Assembly (NCBI RefSeq): GCF_000756615.1
Contig: NZ_CP009288.1
Coordinates: 3,906,001-3,970,000 of the forward strand
From: Paenibacillus durus
GTDB taxonomy: Bacteria; Bacillota; Bacilli; Paenibacillales; Paenibacillaceae
Length of the DNA stretch: 64,000 nt
Reading direction: 5' to 3'
Both the position numbers and the translations under genes were made by a program. The notes under the pieces are model-generated. The model was not told where the DNA came from, searched no databases, and was given only the letters and a program-made list of their open reading frames with translations. Shown here in pieces: positions 34,471-42,272 of this stretch. How positions within the stretch are numbered: the first letter of the stretch is position 1; the number at the start of each line of letters is the position of its first letter.

Positions 34471-35028
34471 TTACCCGGATGAGGGAGGAATGAATTGATT
34501 TTTCCAGAGGCTCGTTTCACTGATTCGAAAAGCCGCCTTGAGACCGCCTGTAAGCGGCAGATTGCCGGCTGTTTGAAGCTCGCTCAGCAGTTCGCCGGAC
34601 AGTTCTTGGCGCCTGGCGTCCGCAGCAAGCAGCAGACGCGCCGTACCCAGCCATTTGTCCTCCGCTATGACTCTTAGCATAACCTGATCGATATTTTCCG
34701 TATCCCGGAAAGCGAACAGGAAAGCCTTGGCCATATCGGCGTATACCTCCCTGGGCTCAAGCCTGCTGTCCGTTACCTTCAAATCCAGCGACAGCACTCC
34801 ATCCTCTAAGCCGACGCTGCCGATGGACATAGAGAAGGGGAGGCTGCCGACTGAGTCCACCAAATTGGCGTCCCCTAGAATAATTCCGTCCTTGGCTGAC
34901 GAAAGGGTCTCCACTATCCTATGTTCGCCCAGCATGGATGAATGAAGGCTTTCCATCCTTGGAAGCAAAGCGGCGGAAACCGCCGTAACCAGCATCGCCG
35001 CTCCAATCCACCATGTCCGGTTCATCAT
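34471..35028 (-). CDS. Membrane-anchored or exported protein, unknown
   Basis: A 185-residue protein with an N-terminal hydrophobic segment (residues 4-22) that looks like a signal anchor, and a soluble part with alternating strands and helices (GIILGDANLVDSVGSLPFSM, VGLEDGVLSLDLKVTDS). I recognise no family. It lies between mtrB and hepS, where B. subtilis has no gene. AAAGGGGG precedes the double ATG. Confidence 0.65.
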   Translation of the reverse strand: MMNRTWWIGAAMLVTAVSAALLPRMESLHSSMLGEHRIVETLSSAKDGIILGDANLVDSVGSLPFSMSIGSVGLEDGVLSLDLKVTDSRLEPREVYADMAKAFLFAFRDTENIDQVMLRVIAEDKWLGTARLLLAADARRQELSGELLSELQTAGNLPLTGGLKAAFRISETSLWKNQFIPPSSG

Positions 35029-35108
35029 TCATCCCCCTTTACGCCTAAGCAGCAATGTACGCATATAGAAGACCTGGATTAAGCGTGAAAACTATACTTT
35101 TTTATATG

Positions 35109-35132
35109 CAAAAAAAAGCAGGCTATGCCTGC
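35109..35132 (-). terminator. Terminator after mtrB
   Basis: GCAGGC at 35118-35123 and GCCTGC at 35127-35132 around a 3-base loop, with a run of T on the minus strand, just beyond the mtrB stop. Confidence 0.75.
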
Positions 35133-35136
35133 TGCT

Positions 35137-35385
35137 TTAGATGCCGCTCTCCAATTGTCCGTGCTTGGTCATGATCTCCGCCTTGCCGCGGATTTTCATC
35201 GCCGAGGTATGATCGGTAAACTGCGCAATCAGCACCTCTCCCTTGTCGAGCTTCTCGGTATGATGAAAGCGGGTATCCAGACCTCTCGTCAGCCCGATCA
35301 CCTGCACGCCGTTCTCTTTGGCCTTCACGACGATATAATCGCTCTCCACCGCATCCGGGGCGCCTTCGTTCTTGCTCTCGCTCAT
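35137..35385 (-). CDS. mtrB: Trp RNA-binding attenuation protein TRAP
   Basis: An 82-residue protein. DYIVVKAKENGVQVIGLTRG, RFHHTEKLDKGEVLIAQFT and HTSAMKIRGKAEI align with B. subtilis TRAP, including the RNA-contacting Lys and Arg (Lys45, Lys64 and Arg66 here, equal to Lys37, Lys56 and Arg58). TRAP forms an 11-subunit ring that binds NAG triplets when charged with tryptophan. I start at the ATG at 35385 (AGGGAGG upstream). Neighbours are hbs and the hypothetical; mtrA (folE) is not between hbs and mtrB as it is in B. subtilis. Confidence 0.95.
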   Translation of the reverse strand: MSESKNEGAPDAVESDYIVVKAKENGVQVIGLTRGLDTRFHHTEKLDKGEVLIAQFTDHTSAMKIRGKAEIMTKHGQLESGI

Positions 35386-35423
35386 CGCTAGTCCTCCCTT
35401 CGGAAATAACGTTTTGCCGCTCT

Positions 35424-35454
35424 TAAAAATAAATGCCGCCTGAAAGGGCGGCAT
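35424..35454 (-). terminator. Terminator after hbs
   Basis: ATGCCGCC at 35433-35440 and GGCGGCAT at 35447-35454 pair perfectly around six bases, followed on the minus strand by TTATTTTTA. It separates hbs from mtrB. Confidence 0.8.
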
Positions 35455-35496
35455 GGTTAATTCGAATCATAATAATAATCGGCTATGTAGAAATCA

Positions 35497-35769
35497 TTAT
35501 TTAATTCCGTCTTTGAGCGCTTTGCCCGGTTTGAATGCCGGAACTTTGCTCGAAGGAATTTCGATTTCTTCACCGGTTTGCGGATTGCGGCCTTTGCGTG
35601 CGGAACGTTCGCGGACTTCAAAGTTTCCAAATCCGACCAGTTGCACTTTGTCACCGCCCTGCAAAGCTTCCGTAATCGCCTCGAATACGGCGTCTACTGC
35701 TTTGGTAACATCCTTCTTGGGAAGTTCAGTTGCTTCCGTCACTTGGTTGATCAAATCAGATTTATTCAT
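35497..35769 (-). CDS. hbs: DNA-binding protein HU
   Basis: A 90-residue HU-family histone-like protein. The N-terminal helices begin MNKSDLINQVTEATELPKKD, and the DNA-binding beta arm has GFGNFEVRERSARKGRNPQT, followed by VPAFKPGKALKD. GGGAGGTGAG precedes the ATG. It lies between mtrB and spoIVA, as in B. subtilis. Confidence 0.97.
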   Translation of the reverse strand: MNKSDLINQVTEATELPKKDVTKAVDAVFEAITEALQGGDKVQLVGFGNFEVRERSARKGRNPQTGEEIEIPSSKVPAFKPGKALKDGIK

Positions 35770-35980
35770 TTCTTCTCACCTCCCTGGCAAGTTCTCTGTT
35801 ATTGTTCACTGTTTCCGTTTCAACGCAAAATATACGTGATGATTTTCATAAAATGCATTATTGCCTGCATCCTTCCCCGGATGCGCAACAAATTTATAGT
35901 AATACAGCCCATCCATAATTTCAAGGCGTTCCGAAAAAAACAAGCTGAAATGATTTCCTGCATCTCCAAAACGGCATAAA

Positions 35981-36010
35981 AAGAGCAGGACGCTGGCGTC
36001 CCGCTCTTTT
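35981..36010 (-). terminator. Terminator after spoIVA
   Basis: On the minus strand GAGCGGGACG, loop CCAG, CGTCCTGCTC with one G-T pair, then TTTTTA. It lies behind the spoIVA stop at 36042. Confidence 0.75.
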
Positions 36011-36041
36011 TTCTTCGCTATTTTTTCGTTGCTAAATGGGC

Positions 36042-37520
36042 TTACAGAATAATAGCAATCAAGCCGCCGGACCCTTCGTTAATAATGCGGCCCAGCGTTT
36101 CTTGCAGCTTATAGCGGGCGTTGTCCGGCATCATGGCGATTTTGCCTTGTATGCCCTCCCTTACGATGCTGTGCAGCGACCGGCCGAATATATCCGACTC
36201 CCAGATCTTTATCGGGTCTTTCTCAAAATCCTGCATCAGATAGCGGACAAGCTCTTCACTCTGCTTCTCCGTACCGATGATCGGCGAGAACTCCGATTCC
36301 ACATCGACACGGATCATATGGATGGACGGAGCGGTCGCTTTCAGCCGCACCCCAAAGCGCGTGCCCTGGCGGATCAGCTCCGGCTCGTCGAGCGCCATTT
36401 CGGCCAGGGAAGGCGCGGCAATGCCGTAGCCTGTCGTCTTGACCATTTCGAGTGCTTCCGCGAACCGGTCGTACTCCCGTTTGGCATGAGAGAATTCCTG
36501 CATCAGCTGCAGCAGATGGTCCTTGCCGCGGATTTCGACGCCGACGACTTCCATCAGTACCTGGTCATACAGCTCTTCAGGCGCGTACAGGTCGATTTCC
36601 GCGACGCCTTGGCCCATATTCATGCCGCTGAGTCCGGCTCTGTCGATAAAGTCATATTCCGCAAACTGGGAAACCAGCCGGTCGACATCGCGCAGGCGGC
36701 GGATATCCTTGACGGTGTCGCGCACGGAATTCTCGTAATTGCTGCGCAGCCAGTGATTCTCGGGCAGCACCATTACCCAGCTCGGCAGATTGACATTCAC
36801 TTCATGCACGGGGAATTCATACAAGACTTCACGCAGCACGCCTGTTACGTCATCCTCGGACATTGTAGCCGCGCTGAGCGTCATGACCGGAATATCGTAT
36901 TTGGCGGCCAGCTCGCTGCGGAGCTGCTGGGTCTCCTCGCTTCTCGGCCGAGTGGAGTTGATGACAACTACGAACGGCTTGCCGACCTCCTTAAGCTCCG
37001 CAATGACGCGTTCTTCCGAATCTACGTACGAACTGCGCGGAATTTCCGCAACGGTGCCGTCCGTGGTGACGACGACACCAAGCGTCGAATGCTCCTGGAT
37101 CACTTTGCGAGTGCCGATTTCCGCCGCTTCCTGAAACGGAATCGGCTCCTCGAACCAAGGTGTGGAGATCATCCGAGGGCCGTTCTCGTCCTCATAGCCC
37201 TTGGCGCCATCGACCGCGTAGCCGACACAATCCACGAGTCTGACGTTAACCTCAAGCCCCTCGGCAACCTTGATCTGTACCGCGTTATTCGGAACGAACT
37301 TAGGTTCGGTCGTCATAATCGTCTTGCCTGCGGCGCTCTGCGGCAGCTCATCCACGGCACGCACGCGGTCCGCCTCGCTCGTTATGTTAGGCAGTACGAT
37401 CGTTTCCATAAAGCGCTTGATAAATGTTGATTTCCCCGTGCGGACCGCGCCGACGACTCCGAGATAAATGTCCCCGCCGGTGCGTTCGGCAATGTCCTTG
37501 AAAATATCCACTTTTTCCAA
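36042..37520 (-). CDS. spoIVA: Stage IV sporulation protein A, spore-coat scaffold ATPase
   Basis: SpoIVA polymerises on the forespore surface in the mother cell and forms the base layer of the spore coat. With a TTG start at 37520 it is 492 residues, the exact B. subtilis length, and begins EKVDIFKDIAERTGGDIYLG. The P-loop is VGAVRTGKSTF; Asp and Ser/Thr switch residues lie in MTTEPKFVP and VDCVGYAVDGAKG. GGAGG stands 8 bases before the TTG. The frame is open further upstream to 37757 without similarity. A sporulation-type promoter may lie about 200 bases upstream. Confidence 0.96.
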   Translation of the reverse strand: MEKVDIFKDIAERTGGDIYLGVVGAVRTGKSTFIKRFMETIVLPNITSEADRVRAVDELPQSAAGKTIMTTEPKFVPNNAVQIKVAEGLEVNVRLVDCVGYAVDGAKGYEDENGPRMISTPWFEEPIPFQEAAEIGTRKVIQEHSTLGVVVTTDGTVAEIPRSSYVDSEERVIAELKEVGKPFVVVINSTRPRSEETQQLRSELAAKYDIPVMTLSAATMSEDDVTGVLREVLYEFPVHEVNVNLPSWVMVLPENHWLRSNYENSVRDTVKDIRRLRDVDRLVSQFAEYDFIDRAGLSGMNMGQGVAEIDLYAPEELYDQVLMEVVGVEIRGKDHLLQLMQEFSHAKREYDRFAEALEMVKTTGYGIAAPSLAEMALDEPELIRQGTRFGVRLKATAPSIHMIRVDVESEFSPIIGTEKQSEELVRYLMQDFEKDPIKIWESDIFGRSLHSIVREGIQGKIAMMPDNARYKLQETLGRIINEGSGGLIAIIL

Positions 37521-37718
37521 AAGAGATCCCTCCTCATATACTTCCGAAGAAAAAATGCCTGAAGAGCATCGACTTCGCGCTTGCCGCCGGTGTTCATCGC
37601 CTTCTCGGCATGAACCGGACTCTGCACTTGCTGCCCGGCTGAAGCTTGGTCCGTAAGGTCCGTAAGCTTTGCCCCGCGGTAAACTCCGAACGCTCGGACA
37701 TGCATTTGGACTAGTATC

Positions 37719-37746
37719 ATCATATGTACCCGCTGCAGATTTATGA
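37719..37746 (-). promoter_or_regulatory. Possible SigE-like promoter of spoIVA
   Basis: On the minus strand TCATAAA (37740-37746), 13 bases, CATATGAT (37719-37726), similar to the SigE pattern ATA...CATACAnT. spoIVA is SigE-dependent in B. subtilis. The 200-base untranslated leader this implies is long, and the -10 match is partial. The rest of the 440-base gap 37521-37963 shows only the terminator at its far end. Confidence 0.3.
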
Positions 37747-37907
37747 CCTGCTTTCACGCAAATTGAAGGTTGTTTCTCAGACTGGGAGCACGGCAGGCGT
37801 TACTGGAGCCCGGAAGCTTTCTCATCATGCATATGAGCATCCCGCCCGAAATAGAACTCCCGCCGGAAGCGTGACCCGGACACATCTATTAATCTTTCAT
37901 CGCACGC

Positions 37908-37938
37908 AAAAAGACAGTCATCCCACGGACAACTGCCC
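37908..37938 (-). terminator. Terminator after the lipoprotein gene at 37964
   Basis: GACAGTCATCC (37913-37923) and GGACAACTGCC (37927-37937) form an 11-base stem with G-T pairs and a 3-base loop; T run on the minus strand. Confidence 0.75.
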
Positions 37939-37963
37939 TTTTTTAGAAGTTACGTGTATTTTG

Positions 37964-38764
37964 TTACTCCGCTCCTTGCTCTTCGGATAATACGCAGGGA
38001 ACGGGCTGGCCCCCCACCCAGTAATAAGGGAGCGATTTGACAGGGACGAACCAGAAACTTTCCAGGAGCAGCGAGCGCAGATCCTCGCCTGTGGCCGGCT
38101 GCACTCCTATCCTGTCTATCGCAGACATAATGTCGAATGCGTAATCGGCGTATACACCCCCGGTCTTATCCATAATAAAATCCATCTCCTGGCCGGAGTA
38201 CACGCTTGTCAGCTTTAGCCTTTCCGTCCCGGCCTTTTTGCCGTCGATCTTGTACAGACCGGGATACAGCTCTCCAGCTGCGGGCAGTTCGCCATTATGG
38301 GCTGAACGGTATAGATTCACCTTCCGCTGGACATCGTTCACAGCCTGAACCGTGACAAGATCCATCACCTTTACGGTCGGATTTCTCTCCTCATCCAGCA
38401 GCAAAAAATAGGCGCTGCCTCCTTTTTCGAAGGCCGCCGCCGGAATATCATCCAAATAGCCCTTTTTGTTCAGCTTATCCAGATCAATCCGAAATTTCTC
38501 GAACCTTGGCGTCTCCCTGTCAGCGTTCAAGATCGGAAGCAGGCCCTCCTTCTGGTAGAAATCGTCGACAGCGGACTGAACCCGGCTCACACTTTCATGG
38601 TAACTGACGGCGGTCCTTCCCTCCTCCTTACCGTTATACAGGCAGCCGGACAGGAAGAGAGTAAGGAGCAGCGTTCCCAGCACGCCTGCTACACGTAAAG
38701 ACGGCAGAGTGCCTCCCCGAATGATTCCTACCCGGCTTGGCGGCTCCTTCGGCATATTTACCAC
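37964..38764 (-). CDS. Lipoprotein, YphF-like by position
   Basis: A 266-residue protein with an N-terminal membrane segment ending in the lipobox LSGC (about residue 38-41), so likely lipid-anchored outside the membrane. The mature part has DDFYQKEGLLPILNAD and VNDVQRKVNLYRSAHNGELP, two copies of a helix followed by a proline-rich turn seen in pilin- or scaffold-like folds. Position next to spoIVA corresponds to yphF of B. subtilis. The start may be one of the later Met or GTG codons. Function unknown. Confidence 0.7.
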   Translation of the reverse strand: MVNMPKEPPSRVGIIRGGTLPSLRVAGVLGTLLLTLFLSGCLYNGKEEGRTAVSYHESVSRVQSAVDDFYQKEGLLPILNADRETPRFEKFRIDLDKLNKKGYLDDIPAAAFEKGGSAYFLLLDEERNPTVKVMDLVTVQAVNDVQRKVNLYRSAHNGELPAAGELYPGLYKIDGKKAGTERLKLTSVYSGQEMDFIMDKTGGVYADYAFDIMSAIDRIGVQPATGEDLRSLLLESFWFVPVKSLPYYWVGGQPVPCVLSEEQGAE

Positions 38765-39126
38765 AATTCATCCTCGTGGCCGCGCCGCGCCTCTTCCAGC
38801 CTGCGTCGTACAGCAGCTTTCAAAGGGTCTTCGGGAACGGTCACACGGATGTCTCCCTGCACAATGGCCTGACAGGCCAGACGGACGCCATCGTTGAGCT
38901 GGCTGCCCAGCTTGCGCCGTTCGATATCCCCCGGGGGCTTAACCCCGCCTGCAGTCTCATCCTCAATCTTGACCTTGCACATCAGACAGCCGGCTTTCCC
39001 GTCGCAGCGGGTAGCTATTTTAACGCCAGCCTTGCGCGCCGCTTTGAGCAGCGATACGCCCCCGGCAATTTCGGTCTGCCGCCCCTCCGGCAAAAATACA
39101 ACCTTATATCCTCTATGCGGTTTCAT
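38758..39126 (-). CDS. [2Fe-2S] ferredoxin
   Basis: A 122-residue protein with an adrenodoxin/plant-type ferredoxin fold. The cluster cysteines are in TRCDGKAGCLMC (C-x5-C-x2-C) and RLACQ. The C-terminal 25 residues are Arg- and Glu-rich, an extension beyond the common domain. Partner and electron donor are not visible. AGGAGG precedes the ATG at 39126, with a rather long spacing; an upstream start up to 39159 is possible. It overlaps the lipoprotein gene by 7 bases. Confidence 0.85.
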   Translation of the reverse strand: MKPHRGYKVVFLPEGRQTEIAGGVSLLKAARKAGVKIATRCDGKAGCLMCKVKIEDETAGGVKPPGDIERRKLGSQLNDGVRLACQAIVQGDIRVTVPEDPLKAAVRRRLEEARRGHEDELW

Positions 39127-39174
39127 CGATGTCAGTATCCTCCTCTTATGGCTCGACAAGTTCGAATAGCAAAA

Positions 39175-39807
39175 TTATGAGCAGAGCGCGGTTACGCCCA
39201 GCAGCTCTCCAAGCAGCCCAATATGGGAAAGCTCCAGCGAATTGCGCCGGATCAGCGTTTGAACCAGCGGCAGATGCGCAGGCAAATTTCTCCTCATGAC
39301 AGAGGCGATCACCTCATAACGGTCTCTGCGTCCGCGCAGCACGTTGAATACAAACTCATGGGCCAGCGGCATGAGCCGCAGCCTTCCGATACCGGGATAA
39401 TTCTCGGCGGGTGCGCCCGTCTGCAGAAGACAGGTCTCCACATTGTACTTCGATGGGCCGCTGCATACTTTGAACCCGCATACGAGCTCCAAATGATAAT
39501 CATCCAGCCGGTAATGGCCGATTAGCGAAAAGCATCCGCGGCTCCAGTCTTCAGCGGGTTTCCCGCAAGCATATCGTCCAAGAGCGGAATGGAGCCTGTC
39601 CACAGCTTCCAGATCCGCGTACAGATCGATATCGCGAGGAGGCGCCGCAAGCGGCACATCGTGCAGAAGCAGCCCGCAGCTTCCTCCCAGAAGCCATAAT
39701 GGCGGGTCTTCCTCTTCCCCAAAGCATAATGCATCAGCAGCCTGTACAAGAGCCTTACGCAGCCCCTGCGGCATAGTATCACCGGCTAACATTCCTTCAC
39801 GCCCCAT
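39175..39807 (-). CDS. Nucleotidyltransferase-like protein
   Basis: A protein of about 210 residues. PPLWLLGGSCGLLLHDVPLA followed by PRDIDLYAD has the G-G/S...D-x-D pattern of the minimal nucleotidyltransferase superfamily, and later LELVCGFKV may supply the third acidic residue. Such proteins transfer nucleotides to proteins, RNA or drugs; no substrate can be read. The start is uncertain: ATG at 39807, a TTG at 39834 or an ATG at 39792 all fit. It stands upstream of the ferredoxin gene. Confidence 0.65.
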   Translation of the reverse strand: MGREGMLAGDTMPQGLRKALVQAADALCFGEEEDPPLWLLGGSCGLLLHDVPLAAPPRDIDLYADLEAVDRLHSALGRYACGKPAEDWSRGCFSLIGHYRLDDYHLELVCGFKVCSGPSKYNVETCLLQTGAPAENYPGIGRLRLMPLAHEFVFNVLRGRRDRYEVIASVMRRNLPAHLPLVQTLIRRNSLELSHIGLLGELLGVTALCS

Positions 39808-39968
39808 TCCTTCAAAAATCGTGCTACGATTCAATCAGAAATATGTTCGGTTCGACGCTGTGAGGTTACCTGTTACTTCCAGTATTGCCTGGCAGATCTG
39901 TGCTGCAGCCTTCCTGCAATTATTCGGACCATATCTTCCGCCCTACTGCCGCAGCTATATGTAACGGC

Positions 39969-40148
39969 TTACATAATTGAGGCCAAGCCGCCAAGCAATC
40001 CGATTAGCATGATGACAAAAGCGATGACGGACAACACTCCGCGGAGCAGGCCTTTCGTCCTGTTGCGGGCAAACGTAATCAGAAATACGGACAGACCCAT
40101 GATCAAAATAGCAATCAGAGACATCCACATTTTGGTCATCGGGTCCAT
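39969..40148 (-). CDS. DUF2768 family small membrane protein (YphE-like)
   Basis: A 59-residue protein with two hydrophobic segments (about 8-27 and 38-57) separated by a basic turn (ARNRTKGLLRG). It matches the small DUF2768 membrane proteins found before gpsA in Bacillales, such as YphE. Function unknown. AAAGGAG precedes the ATG at 40148. Confidence 0.8.
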   Translation of the reverse strand: MDPMTKMWMSLIAILIMGLSVFLITFARNRTKGLLRGVLSVIAFVIMLIGLLGGLASIM

Positions 40149-40196
40149 TCGTACGTCTCCTTTCAACTGGATATTATAGGTATATTATAACACGAT

Positions 40197-40238
40197 CACA
40201 AAAAAAAGAGCATCCGAACCGCTTTGGTTCTTTTGCTC
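40197..40238 (-). terminator. Terminator after spoVIF
   Basis: Outer stem GAGC/GCTC at 40208 and 40238 and inner GAACC/GGTTC enclose a loop; the minus strand continues with eight T. Confidence 0.7.
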
Positions 40239-40255
40239 TTTTTGGAAAGAAGGCC

Positions 40256-40531
40256 CTATTTTTTTAGCATCATTTTCATTAAGGTTTCCATACTGTTCGG
40301 ATTTGCCCCGGTCTTCTTTACAGCATGGATAATTTCCTTAATTGTAGCTTCGCTGACCGGCACATTGGCCATCGCTGATACCTGCTTGATCAATTGGCGG
40401 AGCTGGGCTTCACTCTGCAGCGTTCCCGGCTTTACTGTACCGGCCAGCCTTTTAACGGCGCCTTCCGAGATGTTTTTGCCCGCCTTTTTATTAATGGCGT
40501 TCAAGGCGTCCTTGGAAAAATTTCGGCTCAT
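40256..40531 (-). CDS. spoVIF: Stage VI sporulation protein F
   Basis: A 91-residue protein with the segment EAQLRQLIKQVSAMANVPVS that is typical of SpoVIF (YjcC), a factor needed for late spore-coat assembly. It lies between the DUF2768 gene and gpsA. The flanking helices at both ends agree with the family size of about 85-90 residues. Confidence 0.85.
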   Translation of the reverse strand: MSRNFSKDALNAINKKAGKNISEGAVKRLAGTVKPGTLQSEAQLRQLIKQVSAMANVPVSEATIKEIIHAVKKTGANPNSMETLMKMMLKK

Positions 40532-40609
40532 TTGTCATCCCTCCTCCGTCAATCCCCGATACAGCATATGAGGAGATCCGGTAAAAGGTGAGGGCACTCC
40601 AAGGTTACT

Positions 40610-41650
40610 TCACGTATGCCATTGCTCCCATGTTTCCTGAGAGATGGACTCGAGTTCGGCTTTCGGATCGCGTCCCATAAGGGCCTCGACCGCTTCCCGC
40701 GGACTCCGGCCAAGGAACAGCACATGATAAATTTGGTCCGTAATCGGCATTTGCACGCCCAGTTTTGCGGAGATGGCGTATGCTGCCTGGGTTGTGCGTA
40801 TGCCTTCTACTACCATGCCCATCGACCCTAGCACCTCATCCAGCGGCTTGCCCTGTCCGAGCAGCGAGCCTGCCCGCCAGTTGCGGCTATGCTTGCTCGT
40901 CGCCGTTACGACAAGATCACCGATTCCAGCGAGACCGGCGAACGTCAGAGGGTTCGCCCCGAGCTCCACGCCGACGCGGGAAATTTCCGCGATGCCCCGG
41001 GTAATCAGCGCCGCCTTGGCATTATCTCCGTATCCGAGACCATCGGACATCCCTGCACCGAGCGCAATGATGTTCTTAAGCGCTCCAGCCAATTCCACGC
41101 CAAGCATATCCCGATTCGTGTATACACGGAAGTCATTGTTCATGAACAAATCCTGAGCCCGTATCGCGGCCTTCTCATCCAATGAAGCGACGACGACCGT
41201 TGTCGGGCAATGGCGGACGACCTCCTCCGCATGGCTCGGACCGGATAGGACAACGATACGGTCTTCATCACAGCCAAGCTCCTCAGATATAACCGTGGAC
41301 ATCCGTTTCATGGTCTCCGTCTCAAAGCCTTTGGTCGCATGAACGCATAGCATCTCTTCCTTCCAATGAGGCTTCAGACTGCGGGCGACCTGGCGCATAC
41401 CCGATGAAGGAGCCACGATGACGACCGCTTTGGCACCTGCAACCGCCTCTGCCATATCGGTTGTCGCGATAATGTTACCCGGAAGAACCGCTCCCGGCAA
41501 ATAACGCTCGTTCGTATGCTTGGCGTTGATTTCCTCCGACTGGGATGCATTCCGCGTCCATAGATAGACCTCCGGATGGTTCGCCGCCAGAACACTTGCC
41601 AGCGCTGTTCCCCAACTTCCCGCAACGAGTACGGCGACTTTGTCAGACAA
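40610..41650 (-). CDS. gpsA: Glycerol-3-phosphate dehydrogenase [NAD(P)+]
   Basis: A 346-residue enzyme reducing DHAP to sn-glycerol 3-phosphate for phospholipids. AALKNIIALGAGMSDGLGYGDN holds the catalytic Lys and its surroundings, and FAGLAGIGDLVVTATSKHSRN is typical. The NAD loop reads VAGSWGTA, so the first Gly of the common GAGSWG is Val. I chose the TTG at 41650 because AAGGAGG lies upstream; the resulting gene overlaps plsY by 8 bases. Confidence 0.93.
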   Translation of the reverse strand: MSDKVAVLVAGSWGTALASVLAANHPEVYLWTRNASQSEEINAKHTNERYLPGAVLPGNIIATTDMAEAVAGAKAVVIVAPSSGMRQVARSLKPHWKEEMLCVHATKGFETETMKRMSTVISEELGCDEDRIVVLSGPSHAEEVVRHCPTTVVVASLDEKAAIRAQDLFMNNDFRVYTNRDMLGVELAGALKNIIALGAGMSDGLGYGDNAKAALITRGIAEISRVGVELGANPLTFAGLAGIGDLVVTATSKHSRNWRAGSLLGQGKPLDEVLGSMGMVVEGIRTTQAAYAISAKLGVQMPITDQIYHVLFLGRSPREAVEALMGRDPKAELESISQETWEQWHT

Positions 41651-42260
41651 CGCGCTTCCCTCCTTTGGACTTGGAACCGATTTTGTTCTCGCGCCGCTGC
41701 GCAATTTTAATTATATTCGTCCGGTGCCGCCAGAATGCAAAGACAGCGATAATAAGGCTAGTCCACAGCACCGGATATGTAAACCCGGTGAACAGCAGGA
41801 ACACCGGCGTCAATGCAACGAACAGCAGCGACCCGAGCGAGACGTAACGGGTAACAACGATGGACAGAATGGCGATAATTCCAGCGTACAGCGCAGGCAC
41901 CAAGGCTAGTGTCGCCATTACGCCAATCGTGGTCGCGATACCTTTTCCGCCTTTGAAATGAAAGTAAAGCGGCCAGTTATGCCCGATAATCGCCGCTATA
42001 CCGCAGGCTGCGGAGACCCAGCCTCCCCACCCGCCAGCCCATACACCGAGCCAAACGGCGATAATGCCTTTGAGCACATCCAGGACCAGCACCAGTATGG
42101 CGGGTCCTGTTCCAAGAACCCGCAGCGTATTGGTTGCTCCTGCGTTGCCGCTCCCGTAATGACGGATATCAATGCCCTTAATCAGCCTTGCCAGCAGCAC
42201 GCTAAAGCTGACGGAGCCAAGCAGATAACTAACAACAATTACTACAATTTCAAACGCCAC
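41643..42260 (-). CDS. plsY: Glycerol-3-phosphate acyltransferase PlsY
   Basis: A 205-residue polytopic membrane enzyme that transfers an acyl group from acyl phosphate to glycerol 3-phosphate. Motifs are YLLGSVSFSVLLARL, HYGSGNAGATNTLRVLG and GHNWPLYFHFKGGKGIAT. It starts with GTG, preceded by GGGGAGAAG. Pairing with gpsA joins production and use of glycerol 3-phosphate. Confidence 0.95.
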   Translation of the reverse strand: MAFEIVVIVVSYLLGSVSFSVLLARLIKGIDIRHYGSGNAGATNTLRVLGTGPAILVLVLDVLKGIIAVWLGVWAGGWGGWVSAACGIAAIIGHNWPLYFHFKGGKGIATTIGVMATLALVPALYAGIIAILSIVVTRYVSLGSLLFVALTPVFLLFTGFTYPVLWTSLIIAVFAFWRHRTNIIKIAQRRENKIGSKSKGGKRVV

Positions 42261-42272
42261 GCTTCTTCTCCC

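Noticed and set aside
35137..35454. Longer reading of mtrB with 23 extra N-terminal residues
   Set aside because: The extension covers the hbs terminator hairpin, and a strong ribosome binding site precedes the ATG at 35385.
36036..37430. A 464-codon plus-strand open frame opposite spoIVA
   Set aside because: Antisense shadow of spoIVA, which matches its family from end to end; no ribosome binding site.
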